This document shows positions 43,567-51,924 of a stretch of DNA of 64,000 nucleotides, in pieces. The notes below the pieces were generated by a model, which was not told the origin of the DNA, did no database searches, and saw nothing but the letters and a program-made list of their open reading frames with translations. The position numbers and the translations under genes were made by a program. Origin of the DNA: Paenibacillus sp. LS1 (lineage in GTDB: Bacteria; Bacillota; Bacilli; Paenibacillales; Paenibacillaceae); the NCBI RefSeq assembly GCF_026013365.1, contig NZ_JAPDOE010000002.1, positions 1,116,001 to 1,180,000 of the forward strand. The letters run 5' to 3'. Numbering within the stretch: position 1 is the first letter of the stretch; the number at the start of each line of letters is the position of its first letter.

Positions 43567-44247
43567 TCATATCCAGTTACGTAACTCCGGGTCCCATGAA
43601 GACAACAGAGCGATCAGTCGCTCTGCGGTCTCTCCCACAAATACCTGAACCCTCTCACCCGTAATGAACTTAGGAGTAATTCCCGGTTCCTCCCCATTAA
43701 GAAAAGAAAACGTATGGTCCCGCCAGCGAATAATCTCATCCGCAGTTAAACGATCTGTCATATCATAGCCTGGTGAACTGTTGAGCACCTGCCACACTTC
43801 TTCACTCCAACTTGAACCTTGATAGATATTGAAATCTATCTGGTCCGTCTCCTGGTAATATAAACGCGCCAGTTCATCCTTCGATCTGCTACTTCCTGTG
43901 TGTTGGTCTGCCTTATTGACCCGTTCGACGAATTCAGGATGCACACTTCGGAACCAGTAATAGTCTGTCAACACATGCATAAAGTACCCGCGCACAAACC
44001 ACTTCCATCCTTCATCGGTAAGTTGTTGCATATAGAATGAGTATAGTTCCTTCAGTCCACCAAGGTAATCTCCATTATCTTTAGGGTTAAAATGGGTGTA
44101 TTCCTTGTCCTCTCTGGTTGTGCCTTCACGCATATGTATGGAATCCGGGGCGATGTTCCCCAGATAGAATGAATCTCGACCAAACTGCATTTGCAGAGAT
44201 TCTGCAATTCGATTAGCAATATTGAGATGAACCATAGGTAGCGGCAT
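43567..44247 (-). CDS. Zinc-dependent phospholipase C-like hydrolase, paralogue 1
   Basis: The 226-residue protein starts MPLPMVHLNIANRIAES and has FYLGNIAPDSIHMR (about 27-40), THFNPKDNGDYLGGLKELYS and GYFMHVLTDYYWFRSVHPEF (about 90-109). The spaced His and Asp residues match the Zn_dep_PLPC fold. No signal peptide, so cytosolic. A shorter paralogue lies at 56772-57407 with the same PMVH, APDSIH.R and TH motifs. Substrate unknown. Confidence 0.82.
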   Translation of the reverse strand: MPLPMVHLNIANRIAESLQMQFGRDSFYLGNIAPDSIHMREGTTREDKEYTHFNPKDNGDYLGGLKELYSFYMQQLTDEGWKWFVRGYFMHVLTDYYWFRSVHPEFVERVNKADQHTGSSRSKDELARLYYQETDQIDFNIYQGSSWSEEVWQVLNSSPGYDMTDRLTADEIIRWRDHTFSFLNGEEPGITPKFITGERVQVFVGETAERLIALLSSWDPELRNWI

Positions 44248-44381
44248 AGAAATAATCTCCTTTTATCGGGTAGTATTCTACTGACTTAGGATAAAACGAT
44301 ATAACCTACGGGTGCAACGTACAGATCACTGGAATAGTAAGACTCCGCTATGTTCCACCTTTTTTCACCGTAAGTTCGTGA

Positions 44382-45161
44382 TTAACCCTCTATTCTCTCC
44401 AATTGCATCCGGTCAAATAGCTGCTCCAGATCCGTATGATACTCCGGCTGTTCCTTCACGAGCAGGCTAATATATTCCGATCCACACTCATAGAATACCA
44501 GACGATTGAACGGAGCTGTATCTCCAAAATGATTACTTTCCTGTCCAAATTTTGCCCGAATCAGATTCTCAACATACCTTGCGTAACCTTCGTTCCACTC
44601 CAGCCAGCTCCAGTACTCCGCTTGTTCTTCATTTAATGAACGGAACAACGCCTTTCTAGCTGTTTGCACTTTCGATAGGTCTTTACTCTTCAAAGCAGAC
44701 AACAATGAGTTAATCCGCTCCACAACGATTTCATCTTCATAAGGAAATTCATAATCCAGTTCCCATGTTACGCGCTTCAGTTGGTCCATTTTGTGCTTAA
44801 TCTGAAGACGGTTTACGATCCGTTCATCATATTTCTCATATATATAGCAATGAACATATTCGTGGAACAGATAGACTTTCTGCTCCAGATCTTTGAACGC
44901 TGCATCCGTTACAATCGCACACATTCTTCCGTCCATATGATGCACCGGCATTGCCGCAAGGCATTCATCTGGAATATATAAATCGTCCGGTACCGTCTTC
45001 ACCCACTCATATTGCTGCGTTTTGGACGAATAATCATAGATATATAATAAAGCTTCATAGGCTACTACCACTGGATAATGTTCTGCAAACAAAGGATGTA
45101 GGCTGACCAAGTCTTTCTGAAGCTCGTTCAACTCGTTAATTTGCTCTAAAAAAGCTTCCAT
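44382..45161 (-). CDS. Putative HExxH zinc metallopeptidase
   Basis: The 259-residue protein has a clear HExxH motif in VYLFHEYVHCYIYEKY (about 97-112). A possible third ligand Glu is in WLEWNEGYARYVENLIRAKF (about 195). No signal peptide or membrane helix. The C-terminus is helical. I recognise no named family; the zinc-peptidase call rests on the motif and on its setting inside a helix. It stands alone with a modest ribosome site. Confidence 0.6.
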   Translation of the reverse strand: MEAFLEQINELNELQKDLVSLHPLFAEHYPVVVAYEALLYIYDYSSKTQQYEWVKTVPDDLYIPDECLAAMPVHHMDGRMCAIVTDAAFKDLEQKVYLFHEYVHCYIYEKYDERIVNRLQIKHKMDQLKRVTWELDYEFPYEDEIVVERINSLLSALKSKDLSKVQTARKALFRSLNEEQAEYWSWLEWNEGYARYVENLIRAKFGQESNHFGDTAPFNRLVFYECGSEYISLLVKEQPEYHTDLEQLFDRMQLERIEG

Positions 45162-45269
45162 ATTATGAACCCTCTCTTTACTCTAATGATGCGTTAATCA
45201 TACTAGAATAGAAAAGATAAAACACTGAGAGAAAAATGATAATTCTGTTCGAGTATGAGATGCTGAACG

Positions 45270-45413
45270 TTAGAAGCGCTCTCCGCGTTTCTCATACAGG
45301 TAGATATCCAGTGCCTGAATCCCACGTCGGGCAAGCTTAATAAACAGGATCAGCGCATACACACCCAGACCGTACAACAACACATTAATCAACATTAGAA
45401 ATATCGTAATCAT
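45270..45413 (-). CDS. 47-residue single-pass membrane protein
   Basis: Read from sequence: MITIFLMLINVLLYGLGVYA, LILFIKLARRGIQALDIYLY, EKRGERF. One helix of about 25 residues is followed by a basic, amphipathic tail. AGGAGG lies 9 nt before the ATG. The 424-bp gap between the HExxH and HIT genes is otherwise empty. Function unknown; similar short proteins are often left unannotated. Confidence 0.75.
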   Translation of the reverse strand: MITIFLMLINVLLYGLGVYALILFIKLARRGIQALDIYLYEKRGERF

Positions 45414-45531
45414 AATTGTTATTCCTCCTATGAACCTATTAAACTACCACTCCCTATTCTAACATATTTTTCCTCAGTTAACTTTTATGGTGGATATGAG
45501 GGTCGTTTAACGTTCTTAATTGGTTGAAAAA

Positions 45532-45570
45532 TAAAAAATCTCCCAGACCCTTAAATAAGGGGCGGAAGAT
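45532..45570 (-). terminator. Intrinsic terminator after the HIT gene
   Basis: ATCTTCC...GGGAGAT stem with inner CCCTT/AAGGG, then TTTTTTAT leftward. Confidence 0.82.
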
Positions 45571-45585
45571 CCGATTTACAGTTTC

Positions 45586-45915
45586 CTAAGTTCGTTCACC
45601 ACTGACTATATGCCAATGCAGGTGCTTCGAGTCTTGATAACTGCCCAAGTTAGTTACAATCTTCGATGAGCCTGTCTGAGCTAACATGTCAGCAGCAATC
45701 TTCTTAATGACACGCATCATTTCTATGAGTAGCTCATCATTATTCTCTTCCTCTTCTGAAATGAATGACTGGATATGAATTTTGGGAATCACCACAATGT
45801 GGTGCGTGTAGTAAGGCAGAGTGTGATGATAAGCCATAACGTTATTTGTTTCCATGACAACTTTGACTTGCGTTTTACCACTCAGCACCTCATCACAATA
45901 GAAGTCCTGCGTCAT
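45586..45915 (-). CDS. HIT-family hydrolase
   Basis: The 109-residue protein has the histidine triad HLHWHIVSG (about 98-106) and the N-terminal strand VMAYHHTLPYYTHHIVVIPK. These proteins hydrolyse nucleotide conjugates such as AMP-lysine or Ap4A-type compounds. It is slightly short but complete, ending SGERT right after the triad. GAGGAGGGG precedes the ATG. Confidence 0.88.
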   Translation of the reverse strand: MTQDFYCDEVLSGKTQVKVVMETNNVMAYHHTLPYYTHHIVVIPKIHIQSFISEEEENNDELLIEMMRVIKKIAADMLAQTGSSKIVTNLGSYQDSKHLHWHIVSGERT

Positions 45916-45932
45916 AACATCCCCTCCTCTTA

Positions 45933-46223
45933 CTAGTTAGTTCTGATATATCCTGCCTTCTTCAACACATATTCCGTAAACGGATTGATCTCAGGGATCG
46001 GCTGATCCAGATCAAAATATCGGAGTTCCAGCCCTTCATCATCCATAATGGTTGGGCTGCCCTTGATGCCTGAAGCTTCATAAACAGCCATGACGTTGTA
46101 AACTTCATCACCATGTGGGTACTGATAGTACATATCCTCACCTGAAAAAACGCTAATGAGTTTGTACGATTCCGCTCTCAGTCCGGCTTCTCCCCCATCT
46201 TCAAAGTGCATAAGTGAAAACAT
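45933..46223 (-). pseudogene. NUDIX hydrolase gene, 5' truncated
   Basis: From about 46190 the frame reads as the second half of a NUDIX protein: GLRAESYKLISVFSGEDMYY, YPHGDEVYNVMAVYEASGIK, PTIMDDEGLELRYFDLDQPI. The first half, including the NUDIX box, is absent; the frame instead runs back through the HD gene's end, giving MFSLMHFEDGGEAG as the nearest start. The expected EETGL is GEAGL. The gene appears to have lost its 5' part. A 96-residue product could be made, but it would lack the catalytic box. Confidence 0.75.
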
Positions 46224-46227
46224 ATCC

Positions 46228-46818
46228 TCATGATTTGGACAGGATTCCCTGATCCACGGATTTCTGAATAAGCTGCTGCGCATACTCCCACAATGTTTCG
46301 GAACCGTTCGCAATTTCACGGTTTCTGTTTAACACCTGTTCACTTGTAATGTTATATTTCTGCCATGTATCTCCCTCATTCTGATGATTGTGGATAAGAG
46401 GCTGTAACCGATCGAGAGATGAGGCAAATTGTGCTTCAGACGTCTGCTTTGCTTCAAACTCTAACCATAACTGGAGTAGTTCCTCAGCCTGTTCCTTAGG
46501 CAACATACCAAATAGCCGATGAGCCGCTTTGAGTTCACGATCATATTTATCCGTATTCCCCACCGCATCGTAGGCAAAAGTATCGCCGGCATCGATCTCA
46601 ACCAGATCATGAACGAGAAGCATCTTAATGACTTTAAGCATATCCACATCCGTGTTGGCGTGACTCTGCAAAACCAAGGCCATCATCGCCAGATGCCAGG
46701 AATGCTCTGCATCATTTTCAAGTCTCTCACCATGCATAATTCTCGTCTTTCGTTCAATCGTTTTGAGTTTATCAATTTCAATGAGAAATTGAATCTGATC
46801 CTGTAATGATTCGCTCAC
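46228..46818 (-). CDS. HD-domain hydrolase (YfbR-like nucleotidase type)
   Basis: The start is GTG at 46818, 7 nt after GGAGG, within the 3' end of the GNAT gene. The 196-residue protein has the metal site His and HD pair: LENDAEHSWHLAMMALVLQS (about 34-53), KMLLVHDLVEIDAGDTFAYD (about 66-85), and Asp in SSLDRLQPLIHNHQNEG. Members are 5'-nucleotidases or similar phosphohydrolases. The next stretch leftward is a NUDIX remnant. Confidence 0.9.
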   Translation of the reverse strand: MSESLQDQIQFLIEIDKLKTIERKTRIMHGERLENDAEHSWHLAMMALVLQSHANTDVDMLKVIKMLLVHDLVEIDAGDTFAYDAVGNTDKYDRELKAAHRLFGMLPKEQAEELLQLWLEFEAKQTSEAQFASSLDRLQPLIHNHQNEGDTWQKYNITSEQVLNRNREIANGSETLWEYAQQLIQKSVDQGILSKS

Positions 46819-46843
46819 AGCACATCCTCCTTCATATCCGAAA

Positions 46844-47296
46844 TCAAATCTTATATTCATAGATTCTCGTCTCTTCATCATCCAGCAGATATCCTTTACC
46901 TATATAGGCCCAGTTATTTTTCTCATAATAATCGGTCAGATCAGTACACAAATACAGCTTGTCATACCCTTTTGCTTTCACCTCATTTAATGCATGGGTC
47001 TGAAGTTGTCCACCCAGGTTTCGGCCCCGATATTCTGGATCAACATGAAGACATGCAAACCAGGGAAAGAGATCCTGTCTGCTATTCAGATCACTTCGTA
47101 ATAATGCGTACCCACCGATAATTCGGTCTCCATCCAACATCACATAAAATCTTGGCACATCACTCTCTGTATCCACAGAACGCTCTATACAATCTCGATA
47201 GAAATGGAAGCTCGATTCCGAGCCCCATTGTTTCCAAAAATACTGTACTGCTTCTTGCAGCACGTCCGGCTTCTGCCGAATATCAATAATTTGCAA
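46844..47296 (-). CDS. GNAT N-acetyltransferase
   Basis: The start is TTG, 9 nt after AAGGGAG. The 150-residue protein has ACLHVDPEYRGRNLGGQLQT (acetyl-CoA loop RGRNLGGQ, about 91-98), then YLCTDLTDYYEKNNWAYIGK. It ends IYEYKI. Lies between PhzF and HD genes with 15-bp spacing from PhzF, likely one transcript. Confidence 0.9.
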   Translation of the reverse strand: MQIIDIRQKPDVLQEAVQYFWKQWGSESSFHFYRDCIERSVDTESDVPRFYVMLDGDRIIGGYALLRSDLNSRQDLFPWFACLHVDPEYRGRNLGGQLQTHALNEVKAKGYDKLYLCTDLTDYYEKNNWAYIGKGYLLDDEETRIYEYKI

Positions 47297-47311
47297 AATG
47301 TTAAACTCCCT

Positions 47312-48208
47312 TCATACTTTTATATTTTCAACGTTCAGTTCACGCACGAAAACAGCTGTCCCCTTCATTCTGACATCCATATCCTCACCATCCCGAATCA
47401 CACTCACTTGAACCTTTCCATCTCTACCAATCTCATGCCCTTGTTCTATCACAAACTGTACCTCATCGATCTCCGGTTTCACATACGTTAAATAATAGGC
47501 ACCCATTACCCCGGAGGCTGTTCCTGTCACTGGATCTTCTGTAGTACCTGAGTACAGTGAAGAGAAATGTCTCGCATGCATCATCGCATCGGAATCACGG
47601 GTTTCGAAACAAAAGGGATGTAGCGAAGCTTTGGGGTTTTCAAGTAAAATACCAGGGAACAGAGAAGAATCCGGTTTCATTTTCATAAAAGAGCTCAGTT
47701 CACGAATCGGGATTAATAACGTCCAGGTTCCTGTACTTCCATAAACGATTGGCGTAGAAAGGTCTACATCATCCAGAGTGAGGTTTATGGCACTCACCAG
47801 CTTCTCGATATCACCCTGGAACGGTATAAACTGCGGCTGATCCTGTTTCATTTCCATGTAAATGGTGTCGGCATTCCGCTCAAATCGTATGGGTAATAGA
47901 CCTACATTGGTTTCAATCGTGATTAACTCTTTGTCACTCAACATCCCACGTGTCTTCATACCATACAGTGATGCCATTGTGGCATGACCACACAGATTAA
48001 TCTCATGGCCCGGCGTAAAATAACGTAATCTGAAGTCAGCTACTTTAGAGTTCAACACAAATACCGTCTCATTAAAACCAACCTTATAAGCGATCTGCTG
48101 CATTTCCGTCTCACTTAAATGATCCGCATCAAAAACCACTCCTGCAGGGTTACCTTGCCCGGGAACTGTGGAGAAAGCATCATAATGATAGACCTTAACA
48201 TCACTCAT
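47312..48208 (-). CDS. PhzF-family isomerase/epimerase-like protein
   Basis: The 298-residue protein has the twin-fold PhzF layout: YDAFSTVPGQGNPAGVVFDA, the proposed catalytic Glu in VGFNETVFVLNSK (about 47), LRYFTPGHEINLCGHATMAS, and the second-half GTTEDPVTGTASGVMGAYYL. The ATG lies within the 3' end of the broken peptidase E frame, so it was once translationally coupled to it. Such proteins catalyse isomerisation of small acids; substrate unknown. Confidence 0.93.
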   Translation of the reverse strand: MSDVKVYHYDAFSTVPGQGNPAGVVFDADHLSETEMQQIAYKVGFNETVFVLNSKVADFRLRYFTPGHEINLCGHATMASLYGMKTRGMLSDKELITIETNVGLLPIRFERNADTIYMEMKQDQPQFIPFQGDIEKLVSAINLTLDDVDLSTPIVYGSTGTWTLLIPIRELSSFMKMKPDSSLFPGILLENPKASLHPFCFETRDSDAMMHARHFSSLYSGTTEDPVTGTASGVMGAYYLTYVKPEIDEVQFVIEQGHEIGRDGKVQVSVIRDGEDMDVRMKGTAVFVRELNVENIKV

Positions 48209-48834
48209 GATCAGACCCACTCTCTCTGTAATCTACGAGACGTACATTTCCATATAACTCTACGCTTTCACCGTCTATTACAATCCCGCCACCATCTTGG
48301 CACGCATAGACCGTTGTACGGTTAACGCGCGTGAATTTTCTTAATGAATTCAGGGTATCTTCAGATCCGTCCCAGTGCTTTCATATCATCCAATCCCACA
48401 TCGTTTTCATCTGCATCTTCACCATACCCAGCTATCTCTATCGTAGGTGTCGTCAGAATACTGCCTGCACTGACCCCGGTCAAAATGCCGTCACTCTTCA
48501 CATAGGAATGTAACAGACCAAGCGCATTTCTCTTCTGTAATAAACTTAGAAAATAAAACGTATTTCCGCCGGATAGATGAATCGCATCACATTCGAAAAT
48601 AGCGCCAAATGTGCTCTCCTCATACTCCAGATCAAGATCATAATATTGAATGTTATCTATTCCTATTTGATTATAGTAACGTCTAGTGTGTTCAAAATAC
48701 TTTCGGTCCGGGTCAGAACTTGAAGGGATATATCCGATGGAAGGCTGTTCACTGTTGAATAAGCTTCGTATTCTCTGATCCAATTTATCATTAGATTTGA
48801 ATACCAAATCACTTAGCAGAACCAACGTAGTCAT
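48201..48834 (-). pseudogene. Peptidase E (S51)-like gene broken by frameshift and deletion
   Basis: The first frame (48834 to 48361) gives 157 residues of an S51 class-I glutamine-amidotransferase fold, with IGYIPSSSDPDRKYFE, DAIHLSGGNTFYFLSLLQ and the nucleophile Ser in LTGVSAGSILTTP, then stops after MKALGRI. The missing C-terminus continues in the next frame: GSEDTLNSLRKFTRV, TTVYACQDGGGIVIDG, VELYGNVRLVDYRES, ending at 48201 across the PhzF start. About ten residues, including the expected region before GSEDT, are missing, so it is a deletion with frame change rather than a one-base error. Confidence 0.85.
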
Positions 48835-48856
48835 ATCTTATTTCCTCCCCTACCTA

Positions 48857-49399
48857 TTAGACTGGCTTAAACTCTCTATCCAAAATCGAGAAAAAATACT
48901 GGTCTGTCCATTGATTGTTCCACCATAGTTCTTCCTGGTAGACGGCCTCCCGTGTCATACCCACATGCTGCATCAGTGCGGCTGAGCGAACGTTTTGTGA
49001 ATTGCACATGCCGACGACCTTATGAGCTTGTAACTCTTGAAATGCAAATTGTAGTAAAAGTCGGGTACCTTCACTCCCGTATCCTCTACCTGCATATTCC
49101 GAAAGTACAGCGAATCCAAGTTCCCAGCTTTTTCGGTAATCCACATAACTCCACATCTGAACAATACCAATGGGTGTATCTTCCGGATCATTCAAGCGGC
49201 GTATAACGAAATCATAGGCATACGGTTTCTCATCTGCGACAGCAAAATGGCTGCGATATTTCTCACGGACCTTTTCCTCATGCGTTTCAACGTTCTCTTC
49301 AAAACTCCATATGGTTGTGTCACATTCAAGTTGACCTATGAAGTTGAGGTCCTGCTCTTTCACTGTTGTTATTTTTACCTTCTCTCCCACGAACTCCAT
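48857..49399 (-). CDS. GNAT N-acetyltransferase (RimJ/RimL type)
   Basis: The 180-residue protein has WELGFAVLSEYAGRGYGSEG (loop GRGYGSEG about 106-113) and VVGMCNSQNVRSAALMQHVG followed by MTREAVYQEELWWNNQW, the typical end of RimJ/RimL-like acetyltransferases. AAGGAG precedes the ATG. Protein or small-molecule amine substrate unknown. Confidence 0.92.
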   Translation of the reverse strand: MEFVGEKVKITTVKEQDLNFIGQLECDTTIWSFEENVETHEEKVREKYRSHFAVADEKPYAYDFVIRRLNDPEDTPIGIVQMWSYVDYRKSWELGFAVLSEYAGRGYGSEGTRLLLQFAFQELQAHKVVGMCNSQNVRSAALMQHVGMTREAVYQEELWWNNQWTDQYFFSILDREFKPV

Positions 49400-49429
49400 G
49401 TGGCTTCATCTCCTTTCTTTGGATTATGA

Positions 49430-49945
49430 TCATTGTTTGGGAATCTCCCACTCTGTATCAAACAAACCTCTACCAATATTCCATTTGGCGAGTAAAGCTC
49501 TTTGTCTATTTTCCAAATCAAGATAGGGAGCCGCAACACAGGATAACGTGTCAAACATATGGATAAAATGAGGCCCTTCCTTGAAACGTCGAAGCCCGCC
49601 ATATTCTTCATCATCTGCTGCCCATACAATCTTTTTAATGCCCGACATTAATATGGTGCACGAACACATGGGACAAGGTTCACAGGTAGTATAAAGCGTC
49701 AAGTCTTTCTTCTTCGAGAATCTCTTCTTCTCTACATCCAGCAAATGTTTTCCTGCCCGACGAATGGCATCCACCTCAGCATGTGCGGTGGGGTCGCAAT
49801 CTGAGAAAACTCGGTTTCTGCCTTTACTCACGACAATCCCATCCACATCCACGATTATCGCACCAATCGGATACGTTCCTTCAGTAAATGATTGTTCTGC
49901 TTCTTCCAGAGCTAAAGTTAAATATTCATAATCCGATAACTTCAT
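49430..49945 (-). CDS. Zinc-dependent nucleoside/nucleotide deaminase
   Basis: The 171-residue protein has the deaminase zinc site: HAEVDAIRRAG (about 53-63, catalytic Glu) and TLYTTCEPCPMCSCTILMSG (about 82-101, PCxxC). YPIGAIIVDVDGIVVSKGRN is the usual strand before. It belongs to the CDA/guanine-deaminase/TadA-like group; the extra C-terminal 50 residues make a guanine-deaminase-like or unknown specificity possible. AGGAGG precedes the ATG. Confidence 0.9.
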   Translation of the reverse strand: MKLSDYEYLTLALEEAEQSFTEGTYPIGAIIVDVDGIVVSKGRNRVFSDCDPTAHAEVDAIRRAGKHLLDVEKKRFSKKKDLTLYTTCEPCPMCSCTILMSGIKKIVWAADDEEYGGLRRFKEGPHFIHMFDTLSCVAAPYLDLENRQRALLAKWNIGRGLFDTEWEIPKQ

Positions 49946-50040
49946 TTTAAAGTCCTCCTAAGTACAGTTATAGATCACTTACCAAAACAGACGCCTTGTG
50001 TAATGTGTAAAGAAAAGATTGACGGTATCTCCTTGAATCG

Positions 50041-50607
50041 TTAAAAGTTCTTGATCGTGTACTGCCCTGCTTCACCAAGAAAATCCCATTTGGTTAACCC
50101 TTTTTCTCCGAGTAACACCCTGTAGTTCGATATCGTACCATCATGTGAAATGATAAACGTATTGCAACTCTGTTGCCTGCACCATTCAAGAAGCTTTTCA
50201 GCTAATTTCTTGAATCGATGTACATCCATCTGATTAATACTTTCTTTCCAACAATCCAAACCCAAATCAAGCATTCTTATGTCAGTATACTGATCGCTCA
50301 GTTCTTCCTTGGAATAGATCTGATCGCAGATTAAAGGAACGAACTCCGGATTCTGAGGAAACATTCTTGGGCCAACCAGCGGGCTGAACGCGAGATTGGT
50401 TTTTGGGGCTAGAAGGAGTGCTGTTTCAATAGTACGTTTCGTTGGACTCACCAAAATGACGTCCTCAGGCGTAAAAACCACTTGTTTACGCAACGCTATG
50501 ACCTGACTTTTCCCCAATTCAGTGAGGCCGGGATGCAGGAAATTTAAATGGTTAGGGTAATCTATCAAGTGTTCACCATGACCATGACGAATAAATGTAA
50601 TGTCCAT
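50041..50607 (-). CDS. Histidine phosphatase-family protein
   Basis: The 188-residue protein begins MDITFIRHGHGEH, with the phospho-His in RHG (about 7). It carries the Arg in VLVSPTKRTIETALLL (about 56) and the second His in FIISHDGTISNYR (about 153). It is a phosphoglycerate-mutase-like phosphatase of unknown substrate. Its start lies 15 bp after the NUDIX gene, likely one operon. Confidence 0.92.
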   Translation of the reverse strand: MDITFIRHGHGEHLIDYPNHLNFLHPGLTELGKSQVIALRKQVVFTPEDVILVSPTKRTIETALLLAPKTNLAFSPLVGPRMFPQNPEFVPLICDQIYSKEELSDQYTDIRMLDLGLDCWKESINQMDVHRFKKLAEKLLEWCRQQSCNTFIISHDGTISNYRVLLGEKGLTKWDFLGEAGQYTIKNF

Positions 50608-50621
50608 AGAACCTCTATCCT

Positions 50622-51113
50622 CTATTTCTGAATGAAGTGTTTGATACCTTTTACATCAAGGAGATTAGTCAGTTCCTTTCTCAAAAACACAGGATATACT
50701 TCCATCTGCTCTAGTTCGTCCAAGGAAAACCATCGGAAGATTAGCTTACCGTTGTCTTCTAGACCATTGAACTCAACTTCGCTATATAGCTTATGGGCTT
50801 CCGGCAATGTGATGACATAATAAAAACCAACTTCATGATACTTCAAGCCATCATATTCAAAGAAATCTTCACTAACATATGCGAGCCTGTGCGCTTCTAC
50901 ATGAACAGCCAGTTCCTCCATCATCTCTCGCACAATAGCCGCTTCTGTTGTTTCGTTCAATTCTACCCGCCCTCCGGGCAGATTCCAGAAATCATCCTTT
51001 TCCGTCGTATGCAAAAGAACTCTTCCTTTATCTATCACAATACCTGCCACACGAAAGTTGAATTTGTTATTATGCTGCTCATACGATATATTTTTGTTTT
51101 CTGAATTACTCAT
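50622..51113 (-). CDS. NUDIX hydrolase
   Basis: The ATG at 51113 overlaps the stop of the preceding small gene (ATGA), with GGATGG 8 nt upstream; an ATG 12 bp further up is also possible. The 163-residue product has the NUDIX box as WNLPGGRVELNETTEAAIVR followed by EMMEELAV (about 44-72). LHTTEKDDF precedes it. Nucleotide-type substrate unknown. Confidence 0.9.
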   Translation of the reverse strand: MSNSENKNISYEQHNNKFNFRVAGIVIDKGRVLLHTTEKDDFWNLPGGRVELNETTEAAIVREMMEELAVHVEAHRLAYVSEDFFEYDGLKYHEVGFYYVITLPEAHKLYSEVEFNGLEDNGKLIFRWFSLDELEQMEVYPVFLRKELTNLLDVKGIKHFIQK

Positions 51114-51295
51114 CTCGCTGACCATCCATCAGACAATCCATCCATGAATCCCATAATGAATGACGGGATAATGAGTACGAGCAATAAAATCAAACTGGCT
51201 ATCCCCCATTTAAGTAATGGTTTACGTTTCGTTTTTGCACCGAATACCAACAATAGTGCCGTTACAACAATCAATGCTACTTCAAAAAAAGCCAT
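51110..51295 (-). CDS. Small two-helix membrane protein
   Basis: The 61-residue protein has helices at about 4-20 and 29-50 (ASLILLLVLIIPSFIMGFMD) separated by a basic loop KTKRKPLLKWG. CGGAGG precedes the ATG. It overlaps the NUDIX gene and is co-translated. No family recognised. Confidence 0.75.
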   Translation of the reverse strand: MAFFEVALIVVTALLLVFGAKTKRKPLLKWGIASLILLLVLIIPSFIMGFMDGLSDGWSAR

Positions 51296-51310
51296 GAAAA
51301 TAAACCTCCG

Positions 51311-51628
51311 TTATGTATTATGATTAGCAGTTTTCATATGTGCTCTAACCTGTTCCGCAAACTGAACTTCTTCCGTCTCAGTTTCAAAAAATCGTTTTGG
51401 AATCACATGCGCACTTGCCTTATTAATGAAAATAAAGAAATAGTCTTTTGTCTCACTGAAGCTCTCCAAACCTTTCCATTGTGTTGCACCTGAAGTCATA
51501 TCATTGCTCCAGCGAATCTCCTGCTCCGAGATTTCTAGCTGATGATCACCCAGTATCCCTTTGCTCTCACGTGCCAATTTCTTAATTTTCTTTTTGGTTC
51601 GTATGTGGTCATACCATTGGCGAATGTT
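51311..51628 (-). pseudogene. YcxB-like gene fragment lacking its 5' half
   Basis: The frame begins directly after the TAA of the neighbouring gene, reading NIRQWYDHIRTKKKIKKLAR, then ILGDHQLEISEQEIRWS and TQWKGLESFSETKDYFFIFI, AHVIPKRFF. This is the C-terminal YcxB-like domain. The usual N-terminal half with two membrane helices is missing, and the only start is a TTG at 51577 without a clear ribosome site. Probably the remnant of a deletion that brought the upstream gene against it. Confidence 0.7.
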
Positions 51629-51880
51629 TTACTCATAAACCTTACCCATATACATGATCTGAGCACATCTCTTCCACGGGTTATCCGGCTTCTCGTAATG
51701 GAGTAATCCATCCACCGACTCTTGCCCCCACTCGGCTGCCGCTTCCAAAAATGACGCTATCGAATCATTCTGCCATTCATCTGCATGATCTTTCCGATCT
51801 TTGCTTAATTGTTGCAGGAAAGCCACAAAGGTCACTTCATCTTCCACTTCATTTACAAGTTCAAATAACATATTTTTCAT
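51629..51880 (-). CDS. Small DUF7660-like protein
   Basis: The 83-residue acidic protein has DEVTFVAFLQQLSKDRKDHA, the conserved EWQNDSIASFLEAAAEW and NPWKRCAQIMYMGKVYE. The W-x-N...fLEaa..W and NPW...YE pattern is that of a small family (DUF7660-like) often found beside immunity or orphan genes. Function unknown. The ribosome site is weak. Confidence 0.7.
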   Translation of the reverse strand: MKNMLFELVNEVEDEVTFVAFLQQLSKDRKDHADEWQNDSIASFLEAAAEWGQESVDGLLHYEKPDNPWKRCAQIMYMGKVYE

Positions 51881-51924
51881 ATTGTTTTGTTAACCTGCTT
51901 TCTCATGATCCTAGCAACGTATGG

